A stretch of 64,000 nucleotides of DNA, taken from assembly GCF_004114915.1 (NCBI RefSeq), contig NZ_CP022219.1, forward strand, positions 1,146,501-1,210,500. Reading direction: 5' to 3'. The number at the start of each line of letters is the position of its first letter. The first letter of the stretch is position 1. A model generated the notes under the pieces. The model was not told the DNA's origin. It did not search any database and worked only from the letters and a program-made list of their open reading frames with translations. The position numbers were made by a program, and so were the translations under genes. Source of the DNA: Bradyrhizobium guangxiense. GTDB lineage: Bacteria > Pseudomonadota > Alphaproteobacteria > Rhizobiales > Xanthobacteraceae. This document shows positions 33,299 through 41,944 of this stretch, piece by piece.

Positions 33299-33958
33299 CT
33301 ATGCCGACCGACCCGGAGCTTGGGTCCGTTGCGCCCTCCGCCGGCTGGCAATCCAGCCCATCATCAGGCCACCCAGAACCATCGAAGGGAGAGTCGGGTT
33401 GCCGAGCGGCACGGCAGAGATGTTCTCTGTCGAGATGATGGCTTCGGGAAGATAGTTGTTGGCTGCTAGCCAATTGCCGTTTGGATCTCCAGCTGTGTAC
33501 GCAAACGGTCCTGTTTGCGTCGTATTGAATTGCCAGCTGTTCAATGTTGCGAAATCAGCAATCGCGACCAGGAAATAGCTGCCGGCACCAATCGACCAAT
33601 TGAGATTGTTCAGCAGAACCGGATGTGCGCTGTCTGCCGCCAGGTTTGTCTGGTACAGGAATGTCCCTGTGGGAATGCCAGATCCATTGTCTGCCATGAT
33701 ACCCAGGGTAAACGTCGTAAGAGCCGAGCCCGGCTGGGGGCCGATAAAGGCCTCGATGCCGTTGACCTGAGTCGAGGTCCCCGCGAAAAAACCTAGCCCG
33801 ATTGACTGCGTGGAAGGGCTAGACCCCACATTTTGAACCCCCCATCCTGAGCTGGCTCCATAGGTATCTCCTCCGATCGTGTCCTTAAGGATCGTTGCGT
33901 GGCTGGAGCTAGTGCCGACCAGAAAAATCGCTGTTGCCGCTGCCAGGACCGTCTTCAT
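33299..33958 (-). CDS. Secreted protein with PEP-CTERM-like (VPLG) sorting tail
   Basis: A 219-residue protein. The signal peptide is KTVLAAATAIFLVGTSSSHA. The body resembles choice-of-anchor extracellular domains (TTFTLGIMADNGSGIPTGT, YFLVAIADFATLNSW). The tail begins VPLGNPTLPSMVLGGLMMGW and ends in RRRAQR. It differs from the other three in having VPLG in place of VPGP but keeps the order of motif, hydrophobic span and basic end. It faces the gene at 32271 and they may be paralogous in role. Confidence 0.78.
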   Translation of the reverse strand: MKTVLAAATAIFLVGTSSSHATILKDTIGGDTYGASSGWGVQNVGSSPSTQSIGLGFFAGTSTQVNGIEAFIGPQPGSALTTFTLGIMADNGSGIPTGTFLYQTNLAADSAHPVLLNNLNWSIGAGSYFLVAIADFATLNSWQFNTTQTGPFAYTAGDPNGNWLAANNYLPEAIISTENISAVPLGNPTLPSMVLGGLMMGWIASRRRAQRTQAPGRSA

Positions 33959-34305
33959 TTGTAATGCGCCTTTGATGAATGATTTCCACGATTGAGGCTT
34001 CTCTCATCATGATTCATGCCCTGCTGATTCGCCATGATTTATTCGAATTTACATGAGCGATGCGTCGTCCGACCACAGGGCTCTGGCGCTTCCAGGTGGC
34101 ACGCGGAAGTCTTGGCAAGCGCACCTTTCGTCCGAAAGGCGTGCCAGGGGTGTGGCGATGGGGCGCGCACCTACTTCGGCCGGGCCGACTGCGCATTTTC
34201 GTTGGGGCGCCGCAAAGCCGGTCCTGCTGCTGAGCGCGCCACACGCGTCAGAGTGGGATAGACGCCTCAGGCCTGGGAATATAGGCTGCTAGCCATTTAA
34301 GCGTC
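33959..34305. other. Divergent spacer
   Basis: A 347-base region between divergent genes. The part near 33959-34060 is AT-rich and probably holds the promoter of the minus-strand secreted protein. No repeat from the other promoters was found, and no coding frame is convincing. Confidence 0.35.
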
Positions 34306-35100
34306 ATGAATATGAGCGTAGTCGGCGTACCGGGTATGATTTCTCCCTTCAGAAAATTGAGGCGTGAAAATCCGAAGCGCGGAGCCGATCGCGAATATCC
34401 GGTTGTTGTAGAACTTGGTCTTGACGCTCCGAGCAAACGGTCAAATCCGCCCGATTTGCGCAGGCTCCTGCAGCAGAAGAGGCGCCAGCTTGCCTTGGCG
34501 TATCGTCGGGCCGGCCTGACGATGGAAAACCGCAAGGTCGTTTTCGGGCAATCACGAGGCGTAGTGACGGGCTGGCAGATCGGGGAGGAGTGGCTCCTCA
34601 TCGGCGGGGCTGTCGCTGTCATGGCCGTTCTTGTCGGCTTCGTTGCCTCAGTCCACTATTTCGCAGGAGGGCCGCCGTGGCCCACTCAACTGGTCATTTC
34701 GGCCCAAACCCCGCCGCCCGCTTCGCCGCTCGAGGGGGTATTCCTGGCCCGCAATCAAAGTGGATTGTTCAGAATCAACAACCTTTCGGTTGGCTGCAAG
34801 GTCATTTCGCTTCGGACGAAGCGGTTCAGCATGACGAAGGATTCGATGACATCGTTGATGTTTCCTTCCCGGGGACCGGCTGCTCTAGTGCGGCCAGCTT
34901 CGGCGAATGCTTTCACCTGTCCGTTTTATGAGTACATCGAGTCTGCTTCAGGCGCTGTTTCGCCTGCTGATCTGACCGAGGCTCAGATCATGCTGGTCGC
35001 AAAATATGATGCACCCCGGTGGTGGCCGTACAATCCAGAAGTCTCAGCGCTGTTTGCGCTCGACGTCAGGAGTTCGCCGCCACGATGGATGATGAAGTGA
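34306..35100 (+). CDS. Hypothetical single-span membrane protein
   Basis: A 264-residue protein. About 95 polar, basic N-terminal residues precede one membrane span (WLLIGGAVAVMAVLVGFVASV), then a region with several Cys and a conserved-looking SLFALDVRSSPPRW end. The N-terminus contains LRRLLQQKRRQLALAYRRAG. I do not recognise a family. It is followed at a distance by two further one-span proteins, and the three may be related in function. Start could also be ATG 34336. Confidence 0.6.
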   Translation: MNMSVVGVPGMISPFRKLRRENPKRGADREYPVVVELGLDAPSKRSNPPDLRRLLQQKRRQLALAYRRAGLTMENRKVVFGQSRGVVTGWQIGEEWLLIGGAVAVMAVLVGFVASVHYFAGGPPWPTQLVISAQTPPPASPLEGVFLARNQSGLFRINNLSVGCKVISLRTKRFSMTKDSMTSLMFPSRGPAALVRPASANAFTCPFYEYIESASGAVSPADLTEAQIMLVAKYDAPRWWPYNPEVSALFALDVRSSPPRWMMK

Positions 35101-35473
35101 CTTCCGCTGGATGCGCGAGATCAAGCCATGCCTCGCGTGACCGTCTTGGCGGCGTACGGCTCAATAAATCCGGCGCAAAATTGCGCAAGAACGGCTGGGC
35201 AGAGCCAGGGGACGCCGGATGCAGCTTGGCTTGTCGTCCCTGGCCAACGCCGCCGGGCTGCCGAACGCGCGTTTCCTGAGCGCTGGGTTCTCTGGATAGG
35301 ACCCGCCAGGGGACGGTTATCTGTTGATATCGTTTCCTTACAGTGCCGGACTGGCACTCCCCGGCGGAGTTTGTGGTATCGAGGCCGCCTTCGTTCGTCA
35401 CACCAACGCAGCCCCGGGGCGCCTTTTTTGGGGCCATTGCGAATTGGGCTGAAGCAGTCTAGGTACGGCGATT
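35101..35473. other. Spacer without recognised gene
   Basis: A 373-base gap. A 180-codon plus-strand frame (35128-35670) overlaps the next gene in another frame and has no signal, domain or ribosome site, so I leave it out. No regulatory element is evident. Confidence 0.35.
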
Positions 35474-36025
35474 ATGAACCCATTGGATCAGGCCTTTCAC
35501 TTGGATCATCACTTGATGATCCAACAACGGACGCGGCGAGCTCGCTCGGTCGTGGTCTCGGTGGCCGGTCTGTTCGTCGCCGGAGCAATTGGTACCTGTG
35601 TGGCGAGCAGTTACGACGAGCCGCTTCAATCGGCGGCGCCAGCGAGGCCGCCGGCGGCGGCGCCAGATGATAAGCCTCCCCTGAGCCTCATGAGCCTTCA
35701 GCTAAAGGAGGCCAATGAGACCGACGAGCTCAAACGGCAGATTGCCGACCAGCGCGCCGAGATGAAACGGCTCTCGGACCAGATGTCTGCGCTGATCTCA
35801 CGAATGGCCGCTTTGGAAGTATCGCTCGAGCGGCAGGTCCAGCAATCGTCGAGCATGTCGGCCTCAATACCCCCCGCCGGTTCGGAGGGGCCCGCCCCAA
35901 TTTCCAGCCGTCCCTCGGCAGTTGCAAGGCCGCTCAAGAAGCGAGCGCCAGAACGAGGACCGATGGGGCCGATATCGGTGGGCGGAGCCCCGTTAACGAC
36001 CGCGTCAGCCATTCCGCGGCAATGA
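35474..36025 (+). CDS. Hypothetical membrane-anchored coiled-coil protein
   Basis: A 183-residue protein. A basic N-terminus is followed by one span (VVVSVAGLFVAGAIGTCVASS), a Pro/Ala linker, a clear coiled coil (LKEANETDELKRQIADQRAE and on for about 50 residues), and a Pro-rich basic tail (RPLKKRAPERGPMGP). This would place the coiled coil in the periplasm. No enzyme motif. Possibly a scaffold or envelope protein. Confidence 0.65.
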   Translation: MNPLDQAFHLDHHLMIQQRTRRARSVVVSVAGLFVAGAIGTCVASSYDEPLQSAAPARPPAAAPDDKPPLSLMSLQLKEANETDELKRQIADQRAEMKRLSDQMSALISRMAALEVSLERQVQQSSSMSASIPPAGSEGPAPISSRPSAVARPLKKRAPERGPMGPISVGGAPLTTASAIPRQ

Positions 36026-36210
36026 TCGTCCCGAGCCCCGCTTTTGCAGCCGCGACGGGGCCCAGGTTTGCCCCAGTTTTGCGTCGGCGGAGAAGCCTCT
36101 GAGGAGCTTCTCCTGCGCTGCTTTGAGGGGCCGAAGCTATCACTTGCTGGCTTTTCCGCATTGTTGCATATCGAATAGGAGCCACTGAGCCCGAATCGGA
36201 CGATGCAATC

Positions 36211-37380
36211 ATGAGTCCGGCAGAGCTACTTCCGAGCGATCCAAATCCAAGCGATGCGACGTCCACGGAAGTCCAATTTGCGCTTGTGATCGCGCGCATC
36301 CTCGAAACCGTGAAAGGCGACCCCGAATACATGCGGCAGGTCGTCTACGATCTCGCCCGCCATAAGCTTCAGGAGCAGTTTACCCACACAGATGCGGCCG
36401 ACGTCCGCCGCATGCAAGCTGCCCTGGAAGCCGCGATCAATGGCGTAGAGCAATTCTCTCGGCAAGATCCGGGCGCTCCAAGTCTACCCCCTCCGCAGCT
36501 TACGAAAGCGCCCGACTTTGGCGGAGCTCCCGGCCCAGAGAGTGCTCCCGCGCCGCGCGCCAGAGAGATCGTGCTTTTCGAGGAGGGCACTCACGTCCGC
36601 CCTCGCTTCGAATGGGTGACGAAGCGCAGGGTGACGGTGCTGCTCGCGCTCGCGGCTGCAGGACTGCTCTTGTTTGAACGAGATCACCTGGTCAGCCTGA
36701 TCTCCAGTTCCGGCAAGCCGATCGAGCAGGCTTTGCAGGAAGGAGGTCCTTCCGCCACGATTACGATCCCGATCCCGTCAGCGCCCCCGACCACGGCTCT
36801 TACGACGGCGCCGACTGTGGCAACGAAGCCTGCACGCGCCCTTCCCAGCGAATATGGGGTGTACGCACTCGATGAGGAGGATCGTCCGACAGTCAAACTG
36901 CAGTTGCTACCCGGAAAGGCGCCAGACATAAGGATCGCTTTCTCCCCGACGTTCAAGGTGCCGGATCAGCCTGCTTTGCCGAGTGGACACGTCAAGTTCG
37001 TCGTGTTTCGGCGCGAAGCCGTGAACAGCATTCCGGAGGCTGCCGAGGTTCGCGTCGTGGCCAAGATCTCCCGTGAATTTTCAACCGCAGCCGCCGGTAA
37101 GAAGTTGAATGACGATGACGACGTCTGGGTCATCCGCAACTTCTCTTACGCTTTCCAGGTCAGTCCGGTCGCGGGCTCTCCGGAGATGTACGAACTTCGA
37201 AGCGAGGATCCTGCGCTGGATCTTCCGGCGGGCAATTATGTGCTAGTCTTGAAGGCGCAAACCTACTTCTTCCGGATTGGTGGAGAGATCGTCGATCCAA
37301 GGCAATGCATGGAGCGGGTGGTCGCCAGCAACGGCACGTTCTATGCGCCATGCAGGCCGGCGCGCGGCGCAGGTAGATGA
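36211..37380 (+). CDS. Hypothetical single-span membrane protein
   Basis: A 389-residue protein. The cytoplasmic N-terminal part (about 125 residues) has a helical EVQFALVIARILETVKGDPEYMRQ start; one span (VTVLLALAAAGLLLF) near residue 145; a Thr/Pro-rich linker; then a periplasmic domain of mixed strands (GVYALDEEDRPTVKLQLLPG, GHVKFVVFRRE, GNYVLVLKAQTYFFRIGG). The layout resembles membrane-anchored envelope proteins but matches no family I know. Confidence 0.65.
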   Translation: MSPAELLPSDPNPSDATSTEVQFALVIARILETVKGDPEYMRQVVYDLARHKLQEQFTHTDAADVRRMQAALEAAINGVEQFSRQDPGAPSLPPPQLTKAPDFGGAPGPESAPAPRAREIVLFEEGTHVRPRFEWVTKRRVTVLLALAAAGLLLFERDHLVSLISSSGKPIEQALQEGGPSATITIPIPSAPPTTALTTAPTVATKPARALPSEYGVYALDEEDRPTVKLQLLPGKAPDIRIAFSPTFKVPDQPALPSGHVKFVVFRREAVNSIPEAAEVRVVAKISREFSTAAAGKKLNDDDDVWVIRNFSYAFQVSPVAGSPEMYELRSEDPALDLPAGNYVLVLKAQTYFFRIGGEIVDPRQCMERVVASNGTFYAPCRPARGAGR

Positions 37381-37570
37381 TATCGCACTGTGCCCCATTG
37401 GCGAACCGCATGCGACTAGCGACAGAGGCCGATCTTTGACGCGTGCGAAGCTTTCGGATTCCGCCCTCGCTGGGCCGCCTTCATAACGATTCAAAGCCGA
37501 GCGATCGTGGAACGGGAAGCGCCCAGAGTGGTTTCCATTTCGGCCGAACCACAATTGAAGAGAAGCGATT

Positions 37571-37900
37571 ATGTTGCGTTCAATATTACTGTGCAGCGCG
37601 ATTGTACTCTTTGGGCCGGTCGCGAAGGCCGAGAATTGCCAGTTCGTGGGCGGCGGCAAAATCATCTGCGACAACGGGGTCGCGGCACGGCGCTATGGGC
37701 AGACCACCTACTGGAACGACGGGACGATATCTGAGCAGTACGGGACAACGACATACAACAGCGACGGCAGTAGTGCTCGGCAATACGGAAACACCACGAT
37801 TTTCAGCGACGGCGCGTCAGCCCGGACGTATGGGAATCGCACTTATTTCAGTGACGGTAGGTCTTGTTATCGGTACGGTCGCCAGCTTCACTGCGATTGA
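37571..37900 (+). CDS. Small secreted protein with YG-[NT]TT-SDG repeats
   Basis: A 109-residue protein. Signal peptide LRSILLCSAIVLFGPVAKA; then a Cys pair and four imperfect 15-residue repeats of the form YGxTTYxSDGxSxRQ (RYGQTTYWNDG, QYGTTTYNSDG, QYGNTTIFSDG, TYGNRTYFSDG), ending in a Cys-x9-Cys element. The repeats suggest a small beta-structure. Such proteins occur in Rhizobiales; function unknown. Confidence 0.75.
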   Translation: MLRSILLCSAIVLFGPVAKAENCQFVGGGKIICDNGVAARRYGQTTYWNDGTISEQYGTTTYNSDGSSARQYGNTTIFSDGASARTYGNRTYFSDGRSCYRYGRQLHCD

Positions 37901-38125
37901 AGGGCGAACACGCAAGTAGAGACGCCGGCGCCCAGTCACAGCCATCGCGCGGCGGTGATGGGCACGTCGATCTGTCCTATTTCGGGGGGCGCGCACCGGT
38001 GCTCGCCCTGAAGCTCCTGAGAGCTGGATAGCGGAGATCAAGCCAGTGCATTCGTAGCTTTAAAGCTTCGTTAACTATGGCCGCGCCATCCTCCCGCCTG
38101 CCGACCTCAAACGAGACCTCCGTGC

Positions 38126-38545
38126 ATGTTTCAGCTCTTTGCGAAGGCTCGCGATCAGCGTCTTTTTCGCCGAGCGGGATCGACGACATTTCGGGTGCGC
38201 TCGGCCAAGCGTGACTCAGAGCAAGATCAACGCCGGGTTGCAGCGATCATGGTCGCCATCGACGATGCGATCGCGGCAGCCGAGCGCGAGCGCGCCGGCT
38301 TAAGTCGGCGGGTCGAGGAGGTCCTGGCGCGGCCAGCCGTGACGCTGGGAAACGATGACGACGAATATCTGTACCGCGAACCGCTGGACAGTCATCACCA
38401 GGATCTATTCGACGCGGAAATCGTCAATGGCCAAAGGCGGCTGAAGGAGTTGGGCTCCGCAATCGCTCATTTCAGGTTCGTCAGGGCCGCGATGCAAAGC
38501 CGGTTTCCTGACTACAAGTCCCGCGCTGACGACGCGGGGGCATAG
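38126..38545 (+). CDS. Hypothetical cytoplasmic protein
   Basis: A 139-residue, charged, helical protein without signal or membrane span. The central AIMVAIDDAIAAAERERAGL and the C-terminal GQRRLKELGSAIAHFRFVRAAM are likely helices. No domain recognised. Coding composition is consistent with its neighbours. Confidence 0.6.
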   Translation: MFQLFAKARDQRLFRRAGSTTFRVRSAKRDSEQDQRRVAAIMVAIDDAIAAAERERAGLSRRVEEVLARPAVTLGNDDDEYLYREPLDSHHQDLFDAEIVNGQRRLKELGSAIAHFRFVRAAMQSRFPDYKSRADDAGA

Positions 38546-38558
38546 TGCCAGCTGCGGC

Positions 38559-38813
38559 TCAGCCAGCGTTGTGACCGGGAAGCGCACTCGCCTGCTGGCC
38601 GGCAACTTCCGCGGGAAAAGCCCTGAGTAGCGCCCCTGCCAGATAGCTAAGCTGCAGCAGGACGACAAATATCAATACGGACGACAGGGAGTGTGATGTC
38701 GTCGCACTGACGACGATTCCACCCAAGGCGATGCCCGGGATGAGAATGAACACCGGGTACCGGAGCCCCAGGGCGAGGCCTATCAGTACAGTACCGGCTA
38801 CGAGCATCGTCAC
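38559..38813 (-). CDS. Small two-span membrane protein
   Basis: An 84-residue protein from GTG 38813, which has GGAG upstream. Spans are LVAGTVLIGLALGLRYPVFILIP and VLIFVVLLQLSYLAGALL. Short membrane proteins with a G-L-R-[YF]-x-V-[FL] motif occur often in Bradyrhizobium. Role unknown. Confidence 0.65.
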   Translation of the reverse strand: MTMLVAGTVLIGLALGLRYPVFILIPGIALGGIVVSATTSHSLSSVLIFVVLLQLSYLAGALLRAFPAEVAGQQASALPGHNAG

Positions 38814-39116
38814 GGGAGCACTCCAAATGGCTCCGTGACGGTAGGCTCGTCGGGCTAACGTTGCCTTAAGTCATATGGCAAAATTTTCCTTGCAAGTGGA
38901 GGCCGGGCGGCACGGTCCGCTCTCTTCGAGACGGTGTCGCCGAGACTTCTCGTGCATGGCTCAACGTGCATGGCTCAATATGTCCTTGTGCCTGCTCCAT
39001 TTGACGAGGGAGTTCAGGACCGGCGCCGTCGGCGCCGCGCCGGGTCCGCGTTCGGCATGCTGGAGCTTGCAATGCCCTCACTCGGATCTGCGCCAAGCAA
39101 GAGGGTCACAAGAGGG
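38814..39116. other. Spacer with tandem 11-base repeat at its end
   Basis: A 303-base gap. Two perfect copies of AAGAGGGTCAC (39099-39109 and 39110-39120) abut the stop of the minus-strand export gene. No gene or clear hairpin seen. Confidence 0.4.
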
Positions 39117-40334
39117 TCACTTCGAGTTCACGATGGAGTTGATGTTCGCCGCGTTGGCTGTCGCGGCATCCAGCGGCGCCATGAGCTTGATGAATTCAGT
39201 CGAAGGCGACTCGGCGACCGAAATCACATCGTGATCGCGCACTCTGAACGAATCCGCCTGGAACCAGCCATCAGGCTTGCTCATGTCGAACTTGTAGACG
39301 GCAGGCACCAGCGCCGTCGGAAAGCCTCTGACCTCGAGACCAACGTTTTCCAACAATTGCTTCGGCTCGAACCGGTAGACGAACACAGACTTTGAGTTGG
39401 CACGGCTTCCGTCGAGGCCGCCCGCTTTCGCAAGCGCTTCCGCGAGTGACATATCGTAGTTCTCGAACGTGAAGCGACGGTTGTTCGTTCCGCCGATGGA
39501 GCCGGGGGTAGGTGTCGATCCGAACGCCATGAACACGCGCGGAACGCGCGTCAGGAAGATCACATCGCCAGGCGCCAGCAAGATGTCTTCGGGCGGTCGT
39601 CGAACGATGGCGGCGAGGTATTGGCTGTACGTCTTCCCGGCGCGCTTCAGCGTGACGGTGACCTCGTAGTCGGGATATTTCGGCCCTCCCGCTCTGGCGA
39701 TTGCCGCCAACAGCCGAAGCCCGCCCGGGTCGATCGGGAAGCGCGAGGGTGAATTGGCCTCGCCAAGCACGCTGACCTGATTTCCGCGCTGCTCCGCGAC
39801 CGCCACAACGACCTGTGGCTCGATTGCGCGCTCCTTAAGTCGATCGCGGATGATCGCGGAAACCGCGCGCGGCGTTAATCCCGCGACTTTGATCGTGTCC
39901 GCGAAAGGAATATTGATGCTGCCGGTCTGATCGACCTGCTGTCGCGGTATGTCGACGAAATTGCCCGACCTGACGCCTGCTTCGCCAGGAATGAACAATC
40001 CACCTGCTTGCGCCTCGAAGACTGTGACGGTCAGAATGTCACCGATACTGATCGGCGCGTCGCGATGGCCTCCGGGCACGGATGCGAACGACATGCCGGT
40101 CGCATTGGTGATCGTGTTGGTGGCCTGCATCACGGTGGCGTTGATGGGCATCAGGACATAGGGAAGCGGCGCTGACGGCTCCGTGACGATCGCGGCGTTC
40201 TCGTGGACCGAAGCGGAGTCGGGCGCGTCCATCGGGATGAACCCGGCGCATCCGGTCATCGTCACTGCGACGAAGATCAGTACTGTATGGTGACGAACGA
40301 CAGTCGCAATTGATCTTCCTGACTCGGTGACCAC
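39117..40334 (-). CDS. Polysaccharide export outer-membrane lipoprotein (OPX), second copy
   Basis: A 405-residue protein from GTG 40334 with GAGG upstream. LIFVAVTMTGC is a lipoprotein signal with its Cys. ISIGDILTVTVFEAQAGGLFIP is the PES domain, GSINIPFADTIKVAGLTPRAV continues it, and VSVLGEANSPSRFPI starts the SLBB domains. The architecture parallels the protein at 25642. It should form the outer-membrane exit for a polysaccharide, here close to a sugar transferase and the Wzc-type kinase. Ends with an 11-base tandem repeat at the stop. Confidence 0.94.
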   Translation of the reverse strand: MVTESGRSIATVVRHHTVLIFVAVTMTGCAGFIPMDAPDSASVHENAAIVTEPSAPLPYVLMPINATVMQATNTITNATGMSFASVPGGHRDAPISIGDILTVTVFEAQAGGLFIPGEAGVRSGNFVDIPRQQVDQTGSINIPFADTIKVAGLTPRAVSAIIRDRLKERAIEPQVVVAVAEQRGNQVSVLGEANSPSRFPIDPGGLRLLAAIARAGGPKYPDYEVTVTLKRAGKTYSQYLAAIVRRPPEDILLAPGDVIFLTRVPRVFMAFGSTPTPGSIGGTNNRRFTFENYDMSLAEALAKAGGLDGSRANSKSVFVYRFEPKQLLENVGLEVRGFPTALVPAVYKFDMSKPDGWFQADSFRVRDHDVISVAESPSTEFIKLMAPLDAATANAANINSIVNSK

Positions 40335-40607
40335 AATAACCTCACGCTGTTTACGGGGACTGCGACGAACGTAGCAATCATCCTGTCATCGAGTCACTCT
40401 TGTCGGGTTTCGTTCGCGCGAAACTGCGGCGCTTGTGGCCTCCATGCAACGCGCTGACAAGAGCATTCGCCTCAGCGGTGGCGAACGATTGAGCAATGTG
40501 GCTTCTTCTTGGCTGCAATCAGCGACAGCGACAAAGCGTGACACACAATCGACTTGCTTACGACGTTGTTCTCGCCGGCGGGAACTTTGTCGTCGTGGCG
40601 GTGCGGT
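40335..40607. other. Promoter-proximal spacer
   Basis: A 273-base gap between two minus-strand genes. It probably holds the promoter of the export gene. No ORF and no copy of the promoter repeats noted elsewhere were found. Confidence 0.3.
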
Positions 40608-41351
40608 TCAAACCGCGAGCATGCTCGTGCCCTGGATGCTCATCAGCGTAAGATTGCCTGTCGCATAAGCGCCCGTGTCGATATTGGCTCGGTTCGACAG
40701 CAACTGCGCGTTGCGCACTGGAGTATGGCCGTGCACGATGTATTTGCTGAAGCGTTCATCACTCTGGAGGAATTCTTCGCGGATCCACAACAGGTCGGTC
40801 TCTCGCTGCTCGGATAAAGGCACGCCTGGTCGTATGCCGGCGTGCACGAAGAAGAAATCCCCGCAGGTGAACGATGGCCGCAGGTTGCGCAGGAACTCGA
40901 CATGATCCGGCGGCAAGACGCGGGCGAATTGGCGCAGTAAAGCGACTCGCTCCTCTTGCTCGGGTGTCGGATGAGACAGTGAAACGCCATAGGACGTCAG
41001 TGTTTGGGCTCCACCCACGCGGAGCCAATCGTCCAGCAAGTCGGGGCTGCGCAGCGCCGTGGCCAAGAGAGCCTCGTGATTTCCCTTTAAGAACACGGTG
41101 TTGGCCCGCCGGCTGCGCTTCACCAGAACGTCGAGGGTCGATCGGGCATCGGGCCCGCGGTCGATGTAGTCGCCCAAAAACACCTCGATCGCATGCCGTG
41201 GCTTGCTCCGGGCGAGATCGGCATCGATCACCCGCAGCATCGGCTCGAGCAAAAGGGTGCACCCGTGTATGTCGGAGATGGCGTAGATGCGGACCCCGTC
41301 CGGCAGCGTGGGCTTCCGCTTCGGTGGACGCGATCGAAAAAGCGGCATCAT
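40608..41351 (-). CDS. PPP-family metallophosphatase (ApaH/Ser-Thr phosphatase-like)
   Basis: A 247-residue protein. All metal-site motifs are present: ISDIHG (about residue 26), LGDYIDRGPD, LKGNHE, FFFVHAGI and IVHGHTP. This is the PPP superfamily, which includes protein Ser/Thr(/Tyr) phosphatases and diadenosine tetraphosphatase. I place the start at ATG 41351; ATG 41348 and GTG 41360 are alternatives. Position between the OPX gene and a sugar transferase suggests it may regulate export, for example by dephosphorylating the kinase at 44344, but that is inference. Confidence 0.87.
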   Translation of the reverse strand: MMPLFRSRPPKRKPTLPDGVRIYAISDIHGCTLLLEPMLRVIDADLARSKPRHAIEVFLGDYIDRGPDARSTLDVLVKRSRRANTVFLKGNHEALLATALRSPDLLDDWLRVGGAQTLTSYGVSLSHPTPEQEERVALLRQFARVLPPDHVEFLRNLRPSFTCGDFFFVHAGIRPGVPLSEQRETDLLWIREEFLQSDERFSKYIVHGHTPVRNAQLLSNRANIDTGAYATGNLTLMSIQGTSMLAV

Positions 41352-41944
41352 TGTTTGCACGTGCTCAAAATCGCTTCATCCGTTGAGAGCGATGCAATCG
41401 GCGACAGGGGATCATGATGACACGAGGGAGCGCGCGGGACGACGTTCAGGTCCTCGCAACGGCCCTTGACGTGCCTCGCACCGGACCATGCTGCAGGGAT
41501 TTGAACCCAGTCCGCTCGGCTTCGATAGCGAAGTGATGAGATTGCGCGTGTGAGTTGTTGCATGATCCTAACGATGCGGAGCCATCAAGCACGAATGTCA
41601 TCGATCGCGACGAAAGAAGCAACGAAGCAACGCTCATGACTACTCATATGTGATGCGAATGCACGCATCGAGGGAGTGGAACCGAACGATTGTTCCTCGA
41701 TGCGTAAAATATCGGCGAAACGGATGTAAATCGAAGCGCTGCGCCGATCTTGATGTCAGCGTCATGAAGACATTATGCGTGCGCGGCATGCAAGTCGTTC
41801 GAGAGTTTTGAGCAGCTCTGCGCTGCAAAAAAATCTCATGCCGCGCCACAATATCGCTGCGATCGGTTAACCCCCTCCACTGCGAAAGCCGCAAATCATC
41901 TGCATCGCGATGAGCGTCATGCGTGCCCGCCGATAGAGGTTCGA
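41352..41944. promoter_or_regulatory. Long divergent control region
   Basis: A 593-base gap between divergent genes. It has many short GCG/CGC and TGCA words set in AT-rich stretches (for example CTGCGCTGCAAAAAAATCTCATGCCGCGCC near 41818, given here only in part as CTGCGCTGCAAAAAAA) and a GGTTAACC palindrome near 41867-41874. A GGGTTCAAATCCC-like string near 41500 (minus strand) resembles a tRNA T-arm, but no cloverleaf can be made. No convincing ORF. Confidence 0.4.

Noticed and set aside
35128-35670. 180-codon plus-strand frame
   Set aside because: Overlaps the coiled-coil membrane protein at 35474 in another frame; no signal, no domain, no ribosome site.
41480-41580. tRNA-like T-arm string (GGTTCAAATCC on the minus strand)
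   Set aside because: The T-stem has a mismatch, and no D-arm, anticodon arm or acceptor stem could be fitted, so it is neither a tRNA gene nor a clear remnant.
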